A stretch of 64,000 nucleotides of DNA from an uncultured Caulobacterales bacterium. GTDB lineage: Bacteria; Pseudomonadota; Alphaproteobacteria; Caulobacterales; Caulobacteraceae. Each line of letters begins with the position of its first letter. Positions within the stretch are counted from its first letter, which is position 1. Below, piece after piece: positions 17,620 to 25,862 of the stretch. The stretch spans positions 1 to 64,000 of the forward strand of contig CAILTK010000038.1 of the NCBI GenBank assembly GCA_903837135.1, written 5' to 3'. The notes below the pieces were generated by a model. That model was not told the DNA's origin. It ran no database searches and was given only the letters and a program-made list of their open reading frames with translations. Made by a program: the position numbers and the translations under genes.

Positions 17620-19064
17620 CCCGCCCCCTGATTCCCCGCGCGCCCCTGGCCTATGTCGGCCTGGCCGCGACTCTCATGATGTCGGGCTGCGTGGTTGGTC
17701 CGAACTACCAGGGGCCCCCCGCGGCCGCGCCTGTCGAAGCCCAGTCGCCCGCCTTCCATCGCGCCGGCGACCTCGCCAACGGCGCGCCGGTCGGTCACTG
17801 GTGGACCGCGCTGAACGACGCTCAACTGGATCGGCTGATGGAGGCGGCGCTGGCCGGCAGTCCGGATCTGGCGGAGGCGCGGGCCAGGATCGTCCAGGCC
17901 CGGGCTGGTCTGAAGCGCTCGCGTGCGGATCGCCTGCCCACTACGGGAACCGCCGCCGCCTATCTGCGCAGCAAGGGAGAGACCAGCCTGCTCGCCGGCG
18001 GTCAGGCGGCCGCGGCCGGGAGCGCCCAGACGATCGAAATCTATTCGGCGAACTTCGACGCCACCTGGGAGATCGACCTGTTCGGCGGCAAGGCGAGGGC
18101 CGTCGAGGGCGCCCGCGCCCAGGCGGAGGCCAGCGAGGCGGCGCTCGACGGGGCGAAGGTCAGTCTCGAGGCCGAGGTTGCGCAGGCCTACGTGACCCTC
18201 CGCCAACTGCAGCAGAGGCTCGCCCTGTCGCGCCGCGACGCGGACATCGAATCGCGCATGCTGGACCTGACCCGCCAGCGCCGCGCCGACGGCGCCGCCT
18301 CGGATCTCGACGTGGAGCAGCTCAACAGCCAGCTGCAGTCGACCGAAGCCGGCCTGACGCCGCTGAGCGCCCAGATCGCCGAACAGCTCGACCGCCTCGC
18401 CATCCTGACGGGCCGCGAGCCCGGAGCGCTGGACGCGGAGCTGTCGACGATCGTCGCGGTCCCGACGCCGCCGTCGGCGGTCTCGGTCGGTGATCCGGCC
18501 GCCCTGCTCCGCCGGCGGCCCGATATCCGCCAGGCGGAGCGAAAGTTGGTCCAGGCCAACGCGTCGATCGGCCAGCACACCGCCGACCTGTTCCCCAAGG
18601 TGACGCTCCTGGGAACGGTGGGCTACACGGCGCCCAGTCTCACCCACCTGTTCGACAGCTCCAGCTCGTCCTACACGGTCGCGCCGTTCCTGCAGTGGAC
18701 CCCGTTCGATTTCGGCCGGGTCCGAGCCCAGATCGCCCAGGCCCGGGGGGCCTACGACGAGGCCCTGGCCGACTATCGCAAGACCGTCCTCGGCGCCCTG
18801 CAGGACGCGGAGACCGCGCTGGTCCGCTATGGTCGCCAGCGGGACAGCGTGCTCGGCCAGCTGCGGGTGCAGGCGTCCGCCGATCACACCGCCGCTCTGC
18901 AGGACCTCCGCCAGAAGGGCGGCACGGCCACCACCCTCGAGGTGCTCGACACCGAGCGCGGGCGGGTGCAGGCCGAAGAGGGCGTGCTCGACGCCAGAGC
19001 CCAGCTGACCGAGGACTATATCGCGCTACAGAAAAGCCTCGGTCTTGGCTGGGACGGCGGCTGA
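17616..19064 (+). CDS. NodT-family outer-membrane efflux lipoprotein
   Basis: TolC-like outer membrane factor of 482 residues with a lipobox (LMMSGC near residue 24) followed by VVGPNYQGP, the usual start of NodT-family mature proteins. Two outer membrane efflux repeats are seen (W-W-T-ALNDAQLDRLMEAAL...; later RRPDIRQAERKLVQANASIGQHTADLFPKVTL). The TTG at 17616 overlaps the MFS stop (TTGA), making it the likely start; the frame stays open far upstream inside the MFS gene, but that part is out-of-frame sequence. It completes the EmrAB-type pump. Confidence 0.92.
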   Translation: MTRPLIPRAPLAYVGLAATLMMSGCVVGPNYQGPPAAAPVEAQSPAFHRAGDLANGAPVGHWWTALNDAQLDRLMEAALAGSPDLAEARARIVQARAGLKRSRADRLPTTGTAAAYLRSKGETSLLAGGQAAAAGSAQTIEIYSANFDATWEIDLFGGKARAVEGARAQAEASEAALDGAKVSLEAEVAQAYVTLRQLQQRLALSRRDADIESRMLDLTRQRRADGAASDLDVEQLNSQLQSTEAGLTPLSAQIAEQLDRLAILTGREPGALDAELSTIVAVPTPPSAVSVGDPAALLRRRPDIRQAERKLVQANASIGQHTADLFPKVTLLGTVGYTAPSLTHLFDSSSSSYTVAPFLQWTPFDFGRVRAQIAQARGAYDEALADYRKTVLGALQDAETALVRYGRQRDSVLGQLRVQASADHTAALQDLRQKGGTATTLEVLDTERGRVQAEEGVLDARAQLTEDYIALQKSLGLGWDGG

Positions 19065-19070
19065 GCGGCT

Positions 19071-20999
19071 CTAGAATTCCTCCCAGGTGTCCGCGTTGGC
19101 GCTCACGGCGGGCTTGACCGCCGCGCCGCCTCTGCCCGACGTCTTCATCGCCGGCACGGCGCCCGAAGGGCGGCTCGGCGCCCGCGTGGCGACGGGTTGG
19201 GGCGCTGATCTGCCGTTCTGATCGACCTGGAAGGTGCCGATGATGCGGGCGAGTTCTTCGGCCTCCTGCGTCAGGCCATGACTGGCGGCCGTGGCCTGCT
19301 CCACCATGGCGGCGTTCTGCTGGGTCACCTGGTCCATCTGATTGACGGCGGCGTTCACCTCGTTGAGGGCGGTGGCCTGTTCGTGGGTGGAGGCGGCGAT
19401 CTCGGAGACGATGCCGTTGATCTCGGTCACCTGACTGACGATCCGGTCCAGCGCCTTTCCGGTCTCGCCGACCAGGTCCACGCCGGCTTTCACCTGTTGG
19501 CCGGACGCGGAGATCAGTGTCTTGATCTCCTTGGCGGCGCTGGCCGAGCGCTGGGCGAGGGCGCGGACTTCCGACGCCACCACCGCGAAGCCGCGGCCGG
19601 CGTCGCCGGCCCGCGCGGCCTCGACCCCGGCGTTCAGGGCCAGCAGATTGGTCTGGAAGGCGATTTCGTCGATCACACCGATGATCTGGCTGATTTCCTG
19701 CGACGATTTCTCGATGCTGTTCATGGCCGTGACCGCGTCGCGCACAACCGTGCCCGAGCGCTCGGCGTCGACCTTGGCCGATCCGACGGACTGGCTCGCA
19801 TGGTTCGAGCCTTCGGCCGTCTTGCGGACCGTGGCGGTGATTTCATCCAGAGCGGCGGCGGTCTCCTCCAGGCTCGCGGCCTGCTGTTCGGTGCGCCGCG
19901 CGAGATCGTCCGAAGCCCTGGAGATCTCACCGGTTCCCGACCGGATGGTGAAGGTGGTGGCGGTCACCACCTTCATGGTGTCCTGCAGCTTCTCCATGGC
20001 CCCGTTGAAGTCGGAGCGCAGCTTCTCGTACTCGGGGGCGAACTTGTCGCCGAGGCGGAACACCAGGTTGCCCTGCGAAAGCTGCTCGAGGCCGGCGGCG
20101 ACGGACTCCACCACCAGGGCTTGCTGGCGGGCGCCGTCGGCGCGCGCCGCTTCGTTGGCGGCCCGCTCGCTTTCAGCCTGACGCCGGACGTCGCTCGCTT
20201 CTTTCTCGAGGCGACCCTTTTCTATCGCGGCGTCCTTGAACGACTGAACGGCCTTGGCCATCTCGCCGATCTCGTCCTTCTGCCCCGCGCCTTCGATAGC
20301 CACGGTGTTGTCGCCGGCGGAAAGCCGCTTCATCGTCGCCGTCAAGGCGACGACCGGCGCCGCGACGGTTCGCGACAACAGCCAGCCCATGGCGCCCGAG
20401 AGGATGATCGCGAGGACGCCGCCGATTCCGAGGGTCCACATCATGCTGTTGAGGTCGGCCGTGGCCCGGGCGGTATCCTTGGCCGAGTAGGCCTTGACCG
20501 CGTCGATCGTCTTTTTCGACGCGGCGCGGAAGGCGTTGGTGCGCTGCCGGCTGGACGGGTCCCTCGCCATCGTCATCGCTTCATCCCGACGCGCAGGATC
20601 GCGAAACACGACGATCTGGGTGTCCATTCCGGTTTTCCAAGCCGTATGCGACGCCTCCATCCGGTCGACAGCTTCAAGCAGATCGGGATGCCCGGACAGC
20701 AGCTTGCGCGCATCGCCGATATCCCTCTGGAAGTCGGCTTCGCCCGCGGCCATCTGCCCCAACAGGCCTTCGACGCCGAGGAGCCGGTATCCCCCCGCCA
20801 GGCTCGACTCGTTGAAGGTGTCGCCCTTGGCGCGCTCCAGCAAAGTCACGGCGTCGTTGGAGGCCTGATTGCTGATATCCGAGGCGGCGTGATGGCGTGC
20901 GGACATAAACACCATCACGCACATGACCATCACGGTGGTCAGAACGCCCGCGAAGGCGAAGAACAACTTTCGGGAGATGCCGAAATCGGAAAATCGCAT
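19071..20999 (-). CDS. Methyl-accepting chemotaxis protein
   Basis: Transmembrane chemoreceptor, about 642 residues. TM1 is at about residues 10-30 (LFFAFAGVLTTVMVMCVMVFM), the periplasmic domain carries helical sequence to about residue 185, TM2 follows (LGIGGVLAIILSGAMGWLLS), then a HAMP domain (APVVALTATMKRLSAGD) and a second HAMP-like segment before the signalling domain. The hairpin tip is EIAFQTNLLALNAGVEAARAGDAGRGFAVVA. The C-terminus DTWEEF resembles the CheR/CheB tether pentapeptide. The ATG at 20999 has GGGA 6 bases upstream and is preferred over ATG 21014. No other che gene is near; ligand unknown. Confidence 0.94.
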   Translation of the reverse strand: MRFSDFGISRKLFFAFAGVLTTVMVMCVMVFMSARHHAASDISNQASNDAVTLLERAKGDTFNESSLAGGYRLLGVEGLLGQMAAGEADFQRDIGDARKLLSGHPDLLEAVDRMEASHTAWKTGMDTQIVVFRDPARRDEAMTMARDPSSRQRTNAFRAASKKTIDAVKAYSAKDTARATADLNSMMWTLGIGGVLAIILSGAMGWLLSRTVAAPVVALTATMKRLSAGDNTVAIEGAGQKDEIGEMAKAVQSFKDAAIEKGRLEKEASDVRRQAESERAANEAARADGARQQALVVESVAAGLEQLSQGNLVFRLGDKFAPEYEKLRSDFNGAMEKLQDTMKVVTATTFTIRSGTGEISRASDDLARRTEQQAASLEETAAALDEITATVRKTAEGSNHASQSVGSAKVDAERSGTVVRDAVTAMNSIEKSSQEISQIIGVIDEIAFQTNLLALNAGVEAARAGDAGRGFAVVASEVRALAQRSASAAKEIKTLISASGQQVKAGVDLVGETGKALDRIVSQVTEINGIVSEIAASTHEQATALNEVNAAVNQMDQVTQQNAAMVEQATAASHGLTQEAEELARIIGTFQVDQNGRSAPQPVATRAPSRPSGAVPAMKTSGRGGAAVKPAVSANADTWEEF

Positions 21000-21089
21000 A
21001 GTCAATCCCATCATTGTTGGCGAAGCCAGGGCGGAATTCAGACGTCCGGCCTGGTCCAGTAAGCGTTCGGCGCCACCGCGCCGCCGCGG

Positions 21090-22592
21090 TCAGAAGCTGA
21101 AGCGCACACCGGTCATGGACGAGACCGCCGCGGTGCGCAGATAGCCGGAGGCGAGGCCGTTCGCGACGGAGGAGGCGGTCAGGCCCGTGTAGACATCGAA
21201 GTTCTTCGTCAGGCGATAGTCCACGGACGCGGAGTAAACCTGCTGGGTTCCGCTGCAGGAGGAAAAGCTGGCGTTCGAGCAGCCGTTTCCTTTGTAGCTG
21301 TTCTGATCGTACCGATAGTAAGCCGCCGCGAGAGTGGCGGCCTTAGTCAGCGAATACCGCGCTCCGACCCAGGAAACCTTCTGTGTGCGATGGATGGTGT
21401 AGGCGGTATTGTTGACGACGCTCAGCTTGTAGCCGCCGAGCCCGGAGACGCCCACCGCCAGCGGATCGGAGGGGTTGGCGAAGGTGATGGTTTCGTAGCC
21501 GCCGGAAACCCTCAGCTTTTTCCACTGGTACCGCGCCTCGATGGCGAGGGAGGTATTGTTCGAAATGGTGGCGGCGAGGGTGCCGGGGGCGGCGGTCGCC
21601 TGGGCCGCGGTGAGCGAAGACTCGGTCACCGCGTCGCGCAGATGCGTATAGGTCGCATCGGCGGAGAAACCGGCGTAGTCGACGCCCACATTCGCCTGAT
21701 CGGCGCCGCCGGGGATCGTCCCCGCGCTGCCGAACTGATGCATTACGGCGAACCGGGCGAAGCCGTAATTGTAGGCGTACTTCAGAGCGTTATCGAATTT
21801 GGCGCTTTCGCTGATGCCCGCGCCGCTGGAGAAGGCGGAAGCGCCGAGCAGGGAGAAGGCGTTGGCCATCGCCTGCGGATCGTAGCTGGTCATGTTGTCG
21901 ACCAGCATGGAGTTCTGCCGTCCGAACGTCAGGGCGCCGAAGGTCTTGGAGGTGACGCCGAGATAGGCCGCGCCCTGGAACAACTGTCCGGCGCGGCTCG
22001 AGTCGCCCGAGGTGGCCTGTTTGTTGAGCGCCAGCCCGTTGTTGTTCACCAGGCTGCGCGGACCGTCCGGCAGATTGCCGGACGTGGGAGAGAAGGCCGT
22101 CTCCAGCTTGAAGACCACGGCCAGGTCGTCGGTGACCGGCTTCAGGCCGTTCATGCCGAACTTGGACTGCCCGAGGCCGTTCTGCGCCACCGAGGTGATC
22201 GAGCGGTTGCTGTACTTCTGCACCACGTAGGGCAGGCCGTTGGGGTGATAAGCGCTCAGCGGCGCGCCGTGATCGATGTAGGCGATGCCGGCGTCGATCG
22301 TGCCGTAGAGGCTGATCCCGTCGAGATTCAGGAACCCCGGGTTGACGGGCTTCTTGGCGCTGGACGATTTCGCGGTCGCGGCCGCCGCGGCGGCGGAGTC
22401 CGCCGCTTCCTTGGTCTCCAGCGCCTTCAGCTTGAGCGTCAGCTCCTGGATCTGCTTCTCCATCGTCGCCGTCGACGGTGAGGCCGCCTCCTGAGCGTGG
22501 GCGAGCGGCGCCCAGGCCAGAGCGGCCAAGGCTAGGCCGGTTCCGCAAAGAACAGGCGCCCCCCTGCGGGCGCTGGGATTCTGCTGATGCAA
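21090..22592 (-). CDS. Gram-negative general porin with N-terminal coiled coil
   Basis: A 500-residue outer-membrane porin. After a signal peptide ending near PLAHAQ, a short heptad-rich segment (KQIQELTLKLKALETKEA) probably forms a periplasmic coiled coil that trimerises or contacts peptidoglycan. The barrel begins SLYGTIDAGIAYIDHG and includes the porin features SKFGMNGLKPVTDDL and TFGRQNSMLVDN; it ends in TGVRFSF with the terminal Phe. TTG at 22592 has GGAGG 6 bases upstream. It lies 90 bases upstream of the chemoreceptor on the same strand, so they might be co-transcribed. Confidence 0.9.
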   Translation of the reverse strand: MHQQNPSARRGAPVLCGTGLALAALAWAPLAHAQEAASPSTATMEKQIQELTLKLKALETKEAADSAAAAAATAKSSSAKKPVNPGFLNLDGISLYGTIDAGIAYIDHGAPLSAYHPNGLPYVVQKYSNRSITSVAQNGLGQSKFGMNGLKPVTDDLAVVFKLETAFSPTSGNLPDGPRSLVNNNGLALNKQATSGDSSRAGQLFQGAAYLGVTSKTFGALTFGRQNSMLVDNMTSYDPQAMANAFSLLGASAFSSGAGISESAKFDNALKYAYNYGFARFAVMHQFGSAGTIPGGADQANVGVDYAGFSADATYTHLRDAVTESSLTAAQATAAPGTLAATISNNTSLAIEARYQWKKLRVSGGYETITFANPSDPLAVGVSGLGGYKLSVVNNTAYTIHRTQKVSWVGARYSLTKAATLAAAYYRYDQNSYKGNGCSNASFSSCSGTQQVYSASVDYRLTKNFDVYTGLTASSVANGLASGYLRTAAVSSMTGVRFSF

Positions 22593-23178
22593 GATGAGCC
22601 TCCAGTCGGCGATGTTTCATTCTTGGTTTGCGCATCGTTCGACGGTGCGAAGAAACGGTGTTGTTTCGATGTTGGCGGTATGCATCACCAAGTATTGATT
22701 TGGAGTTTACGCCGATCGACAAGCTTGATTTGCGCTGTATTTCTACGTGTTACTGCGTATATATACGGGTTATTACCTAGTTGGTGGGATTTGTGGTGGG
22801 AATTGCCGCTATCCGACTTTTATTCAATAGGCGGAGGGCCGGCTCCGGCCGGCTTCTGCTTTTAGATCTCGCGATCGTCCGGCGGGGCGACGGAGCGCTG
22901 GGCGACGCGGAGCGGGCGGGCGGGTCGGACGCGGCCCAGGCGCGCGCGGCGGCCTCAGGCGGGGGCTGGCGCCCCATGGCGGCGCCCTGCCGTCGGTGTA
23001 TTTTCACGCCGCGAATGGCACAGGATCTGCTGATCCCGCCCCAGAGGCGCCGGCGCCGTCTCGGCTTGAGACAATCGGAAAACAACCCCCCGATTTACTT
23101 TCCCAGGTCGACTTCCTCAAATAAGCTGCGGCGCGTCGCCACATGCTGTAAATGTTAACGTTCAGACGGAGATTACCA
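22593..23178. other. Long intergenic region with AT-richer segment, divergent promoters
   Basis: This 586-base gap separates the porin (minus) from the BON-like lipoprotein (plus). Bases about 22610-22810 are clearly AT-richer than the window and include a perfect palindrome CGTATATATACG (22756-22767). A GC hairpin (GCCGG...CCGGC, about 22840-22854) followed by TTCTGCTTTT could be a weak terminator on the plus strand. No open frame here has a ribosome site or recognisable product. Confidence 0.5.
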
Positions 23179-23490
23179 ATGAAGACTCAGCTTCTGGCCG
23201 TGGCGGCCCTGTTGGTGTCGAGCGCGATCGCGGGTTGCGCGACCGCCGGCGAAGGCGTGCAGGCGTCCTCGGGCGACGCCTCCCTCACCCGGACCGTGCA
23301 GGCTGGCATCGACGCGGTTTCGTATCTGAGAGCCGACCATGTCCGTGTGCAGACCGTCCATCACGTCGTCTACATTCGCGGAATCGTCGACACCTATCCG
23401 CAGTCCGCAGACGCTGAGGCCATCGCCCGCCGCGCGGCCGGCGACGCCGCTGTGGTCAATCTGATCGACGTGGCGAACGCGGGCGGCTGA
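23179..23490 (+). CDS. Small BON-domain-like lipoprotein
   Basis: A 103-residue envelope lipoprotein. MKTQLLAVAALLVSSAIAGC gives a signal peptide with lipobox and acylated Cys20. The mature part has the pattern of one BON domain: helix (LTRTVQAGIDAV), strand (VRVQTVHHVVYIRGIV), then a helix rich in Ala (ADAEAIARRAAG) and strand VVNLIDV. BON domains bind phospholipid membranes and occur in OsmY-like stress proteins. GACGGAGA lies about 7 bases before the ATG at 23179. The domain assignment is by pattern only and short for certainty. Confidence 0.72.
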   Translation: MKTQLLAVAALLVSSAIAGCATAGEGVQASSGDASLTRTVQAGIDAVSYLRADHVRVQTVHHVVYIRGIVDTYPQSADAEAIARRAAGDAAVVNLIDVANAGG

Positions 23491-23600
23491 TGCTCGAAAG
23501 ACCGCCGTCCGCAGGGGGCTTTCGCCGTCGGTGACGGACGAAGACCCTCGCGGCTCGAAGACGGTCGCGCCTGAGGCCGAGGCCTGTGGTGCGACAATAT

Positions 23601-23710
23601 TTGACAATCGGCGCTCGCGATCCGCTCTAGAGTAAGCCTCCTCGTCTTTCATGATCGAGATGGACGAGGAGGAAGGGCCCTGCGCACGCCACCCCGCGCA
23701 GGGTCGTTCT
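23601..23710 (+). ncRNA. Candidate small RNA or structured 5' leader with two hairpins
   Basis: A consensus TTGACA (23601-23606) is followed about 20 bases on by TCTAGAGT. Next comes a perfect 10-bp stem, CCTCCTCGTC (23637-23646) with GACGAGGAGG (23663-23672), then an 8-bp stem CCCTGCGC (23678-23685) with GCGCAGGG (23696-23703) and TCGTTCTTTCC. The first stem pairs an anti-Shine-Dalgarno run with a Shine-Dalgarno-like run. The second resembles a weak terminator. It could be a free sRNA or a leader of the response-regulator operon starting near 23829. The -35/-10 spacing is long, so the promoter is uncertain. Confidence 0.4.
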
Positions 23711-23828
23711 TTCCATCGGCGAGTGGAGAGCCGGCGCTGGCGGCGCCCGATCGATCCGGTCGGGCGCGTCCAGCCTCAACCGCGCTGTGCAGGATGAGAT
23801 TGAGCTCACACCCCAGCATGCCAATGTC

Positions 23829-24530
23829 ATGTGGATAGCCGTCCTCGACGATGACCCGGCCGATGCGCAGGGAATCCGCACGACGCTCGAGGGGCCGTCG
23901 TATGAGCTGCGTCTGTTCTCCCGCAAGGCGGAGCTCGCGGCCGCGCTCCGGAAGACCACCTTCGACCTCCTGATCCTCGATTGGAACCTGCCGGAAGGCA
24001 CTGGTCTCGACGTCGTCACGCTGGTTCGGCGCACCGTCCCCAACCCTCCGCCGATCCTGATGGTGACCGCGCGCGCGGATGAGGCGGATGTGGTCAAGGC
24101 GCTGGAGCATGGGGTGGACGACTATCTCGCCAAGCCGATCTCGCCGCCGCTGCTGCTGGCCCGGGTCCGCGCCCTCCTGCGTCGGGCGTTTCCGGCGGCG
24201 GCGGGCTCGGTGGAGCGCTACGGCGACTACGAACTCGACCTCGTCAACGGCGAGGTCCGTTTCGAAGGCGAGGCCTTGCCGCCGCTCACGCCCAAGGAGT
24301 TCACGCTCTGCCTGCTTCTGTTCCGCAACGCCAACCGGGCCCTGTCGCGCGATTATATCGCCAGCTCGGTGTGGGGCTGGAATGTGGAGCTGTCGAGCCG
24401 GACCATGGACAGCCACATCTCGAAGCTTCGCCTCAAAATGGGTTTGCGTCCGCAAAACGGTGTTCGACTCAGCCCGGTCTATGGGTTTGGATACAGGCTG
24501 GAGACGCTCAACCGGGGGGGAGAGACCTGA
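23829..24530 (+). CDS. OmpR-family response regulator of the LysM-FecR/CHASE2 operon
   Basis: Two-domain regulator of about 233 residues. The receiver has LDDDPADAQG, the phospho-acceptor in LLILDWNLPEGTG, Thr in MVTARAD and Lys in YLAKPIS. The winged helix has LTPKEFTLCLLLFRNANRALSRDYIA and SRTMDSHISKLRLKM. ATG at 23829 starts directly at the first beta strand; a GTG at 23787 would add 14 residues, and neither has a clear ribosome site. Its stop touches the start of the LysM-FecR gene, and a histidine kinase completes the operon, so that kinase is its probable partner. Confidence 0.88.
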   Translation: MWIAVLDDDPADAQGIRTTLEGPSYELRLFSRKAELAAALRKTTFDLLILDWNLPEGTGLDVVTLVRRTVPNPPPILMVTARADEADVVKALEHGVDDYLAKPISPPLLLARVRALLRRAFPAAAGSVERYGDYELDLVNGEVRFEGEALPPLTPKEFTLCLLLFRNANRALSRDYIASSVWGWNVELSSRTMDSHISKLRLKMGLRPQNGVRLSPVYGFGYRLETLNRGGET

Positions 24531-25862
24531 ATGTCCGCGCTTGCGTGGCTCGCCCTTGGCCTCGCCGCCCACGCCGCCCCGGCCGCGAGAACGACCGCGG
24601 CTCCCAGCACCCCCGCTTCTCCCACCATCGTCTATCTGGTCAGGCGGGACGAGACGCTGCTCGAGATCGCTCACCGGGCGTTCGACCCCCCGTCGTCCTA
24701 TCGCGAGGTCCAGCAGCTGAATCATATCGCCGATGACCGGCGGATTCCGGTCGGCTTTCGCCTGGTCGTTCCCCGGGCCCTTCTCAGGACCCGGCCCATT
24801 CTTGCGACCGTCGAAGCGGTGCACGGCGCGGCGCGGACGGGGACGGGGACGGGGACGGGGACGGGCGCCTCGACCGAAGGCCTGAGCGTCGGCCGGACCG
24901 TCGCGGAGGGCGCCGTCATCCTCACGGGCGAGAACGCGTTCGTGCGCCTGAGCCTGCCGGACGGCAGCCACCTGGCCATTCCCTCCAACAGCAAGGTCGT
25001 GCTCGACCGGCTGCGGGCCGTGACGTTGACCGGCGGGATCGACCGCGAAATCCGCGTGCAGGCGGGCGGTCTCGAGTCGCAGGTGACGCCGATGACCAAT
25101 CCGTCGAGCCGGTTCGTGGTGGTCACGCCGGTCGCCCAGTCGGCCGTGCGCGGCACCGAGTTTCGCGTCTCTTACGAAGCGGCCGAGAGCCGCGCCACCG
25201 CGAGCGTGCTGAAGGGGGTTGTCGGCGTGGCCACACCCAAGGCCGAGGCGGTGGCCCACGCGGGCCAGGGCGTCGTCGCCTCGCCGTCCGGACTCAAGGG
25301 GCCGCAGGCGCTGCTGCCGGCGCCGGAACTCGACCCGGCGTCCACGGTGCAGAGCGGCGAGCGCCTGCATTTCATCATCAAACCGCTCGCGGGGGCCGCC
25401 CGCTACCGGCTGCTCGTCGCCGCCGATCCCAAGCTCGAGGCGCCGATCTACGAAGTCACCGCCCATGGTCCGGAAGCGGACCTTCCAGCCGCGCCCGACG
25501 GCGCTTACTATCTGAGGCTCTCGGCGATCAGCCGGGACGGGCTGGAGGGCCTGCCGGGCATCACGCCGTTCACCCGGGTCAAGGGCGACCTCAGCATCCT
25601 CGGCGCGACCCGAACCGCCGACGGCCTGACCGACTTCCGCTGGTCGTCGCCGGGCGAGACCGCGGTCGCCTATCGATTCATCCTGGTGCGGCGTGAGGAT
25701 CGCGATCATCCGGTGGTGGCCAAGGACGGACTCGCCGAGCCGCGGATCGCCGTGCCGGCCCTGCCGCCGGGCGACTATGTCTGGACGGTGTTCGCCGTGC
25801 GCGTCGTGGGCGGTCGGCGGCTCGTGATCGCCTCCGATCCGCAATCGCTGCATGTCCCCTGA
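24531..25862 (+). CDS. Periplasmic LysM and FecR domain protein
   Basis: A 443-residue exported protein: signal peptide (SALAWLALGLAAHAAPA), a LysM domain (YLVRRDETLLEIAHRAF ... NHIADDRRIPVGFRLVVP, about residues 35-80), a Thr-Gly repeat linker, a FecR-type domain (LSVGRTVAEGAVILTGENAFVRLSLPDGSHLAIPSNSKVVL ... SAVRGTEFRVS, split here by its own strands), and a C-terminal part with two fibronectin-like repeats. LysM binds peptidoglycan and FecR domains transmit periplasmic signals. It starts at the regulator's stop and overlaps the CHASE2 kinase by 11 bases, so it is probably the kinase's periplasmic partner. That role is inference. Confidence 0.85.
   Translation: MSALAWLALGLAAHAAPAARTTAAPSTPASPTIVYLVRRDETLLEIAHRAFDPPSSYREVQQLNHIADDRRIPVGFRLVVPRALLRTRPILATVEAVHGAARTGTGTGTGTGASTEGLSVGRTVAEGAVILTGENAFVRLSLPDGSHLAIPSNSKVVLDRLRAVTLTGGIDREIRVQAGGLESQVTPMTNPSSRFVVVTPVAQSAVRGTEFRVSYEAAESRATASVLKGVVGVATPKAEAVAHAGQGVVASPSGLKGPQALLPAPELDPASTVQSGERLHFIIKPLAGAARYRLLVAADPKLEAPIYEVTAHGPEADLPAAPDGAYYLRLSAISRDGLEGLPGITPFTRVKGDLSILGATRTADGLTDFRWSSPGETAVAYRFILVRREDRDHPVVAKDGLAEPRIAVPALPPGDYVWTVFAVRVVGGRRLVIASDPQSLHVP
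24837..24866 (+). repeat. In-frame ACGGGG hexanucleotide repeat in the FecR protein
   Basis: Four copies of ACGGGG plus ACGGGC encode (Thr-Gly)5 in the linker between the LysM and FecR domains. Slippage of one unit would add or remove two residues without shifting the frame, so the linker length may vary between strains. Confidence 0.85.

Noticed and set aside
23651-23797. A 48-codon frame inside the structured leader
   Set aside because: It has no ribosome site, is Arg-rich and crosses both hairpins. It looks like chance, though a leader peptide cannot be fully excluded.
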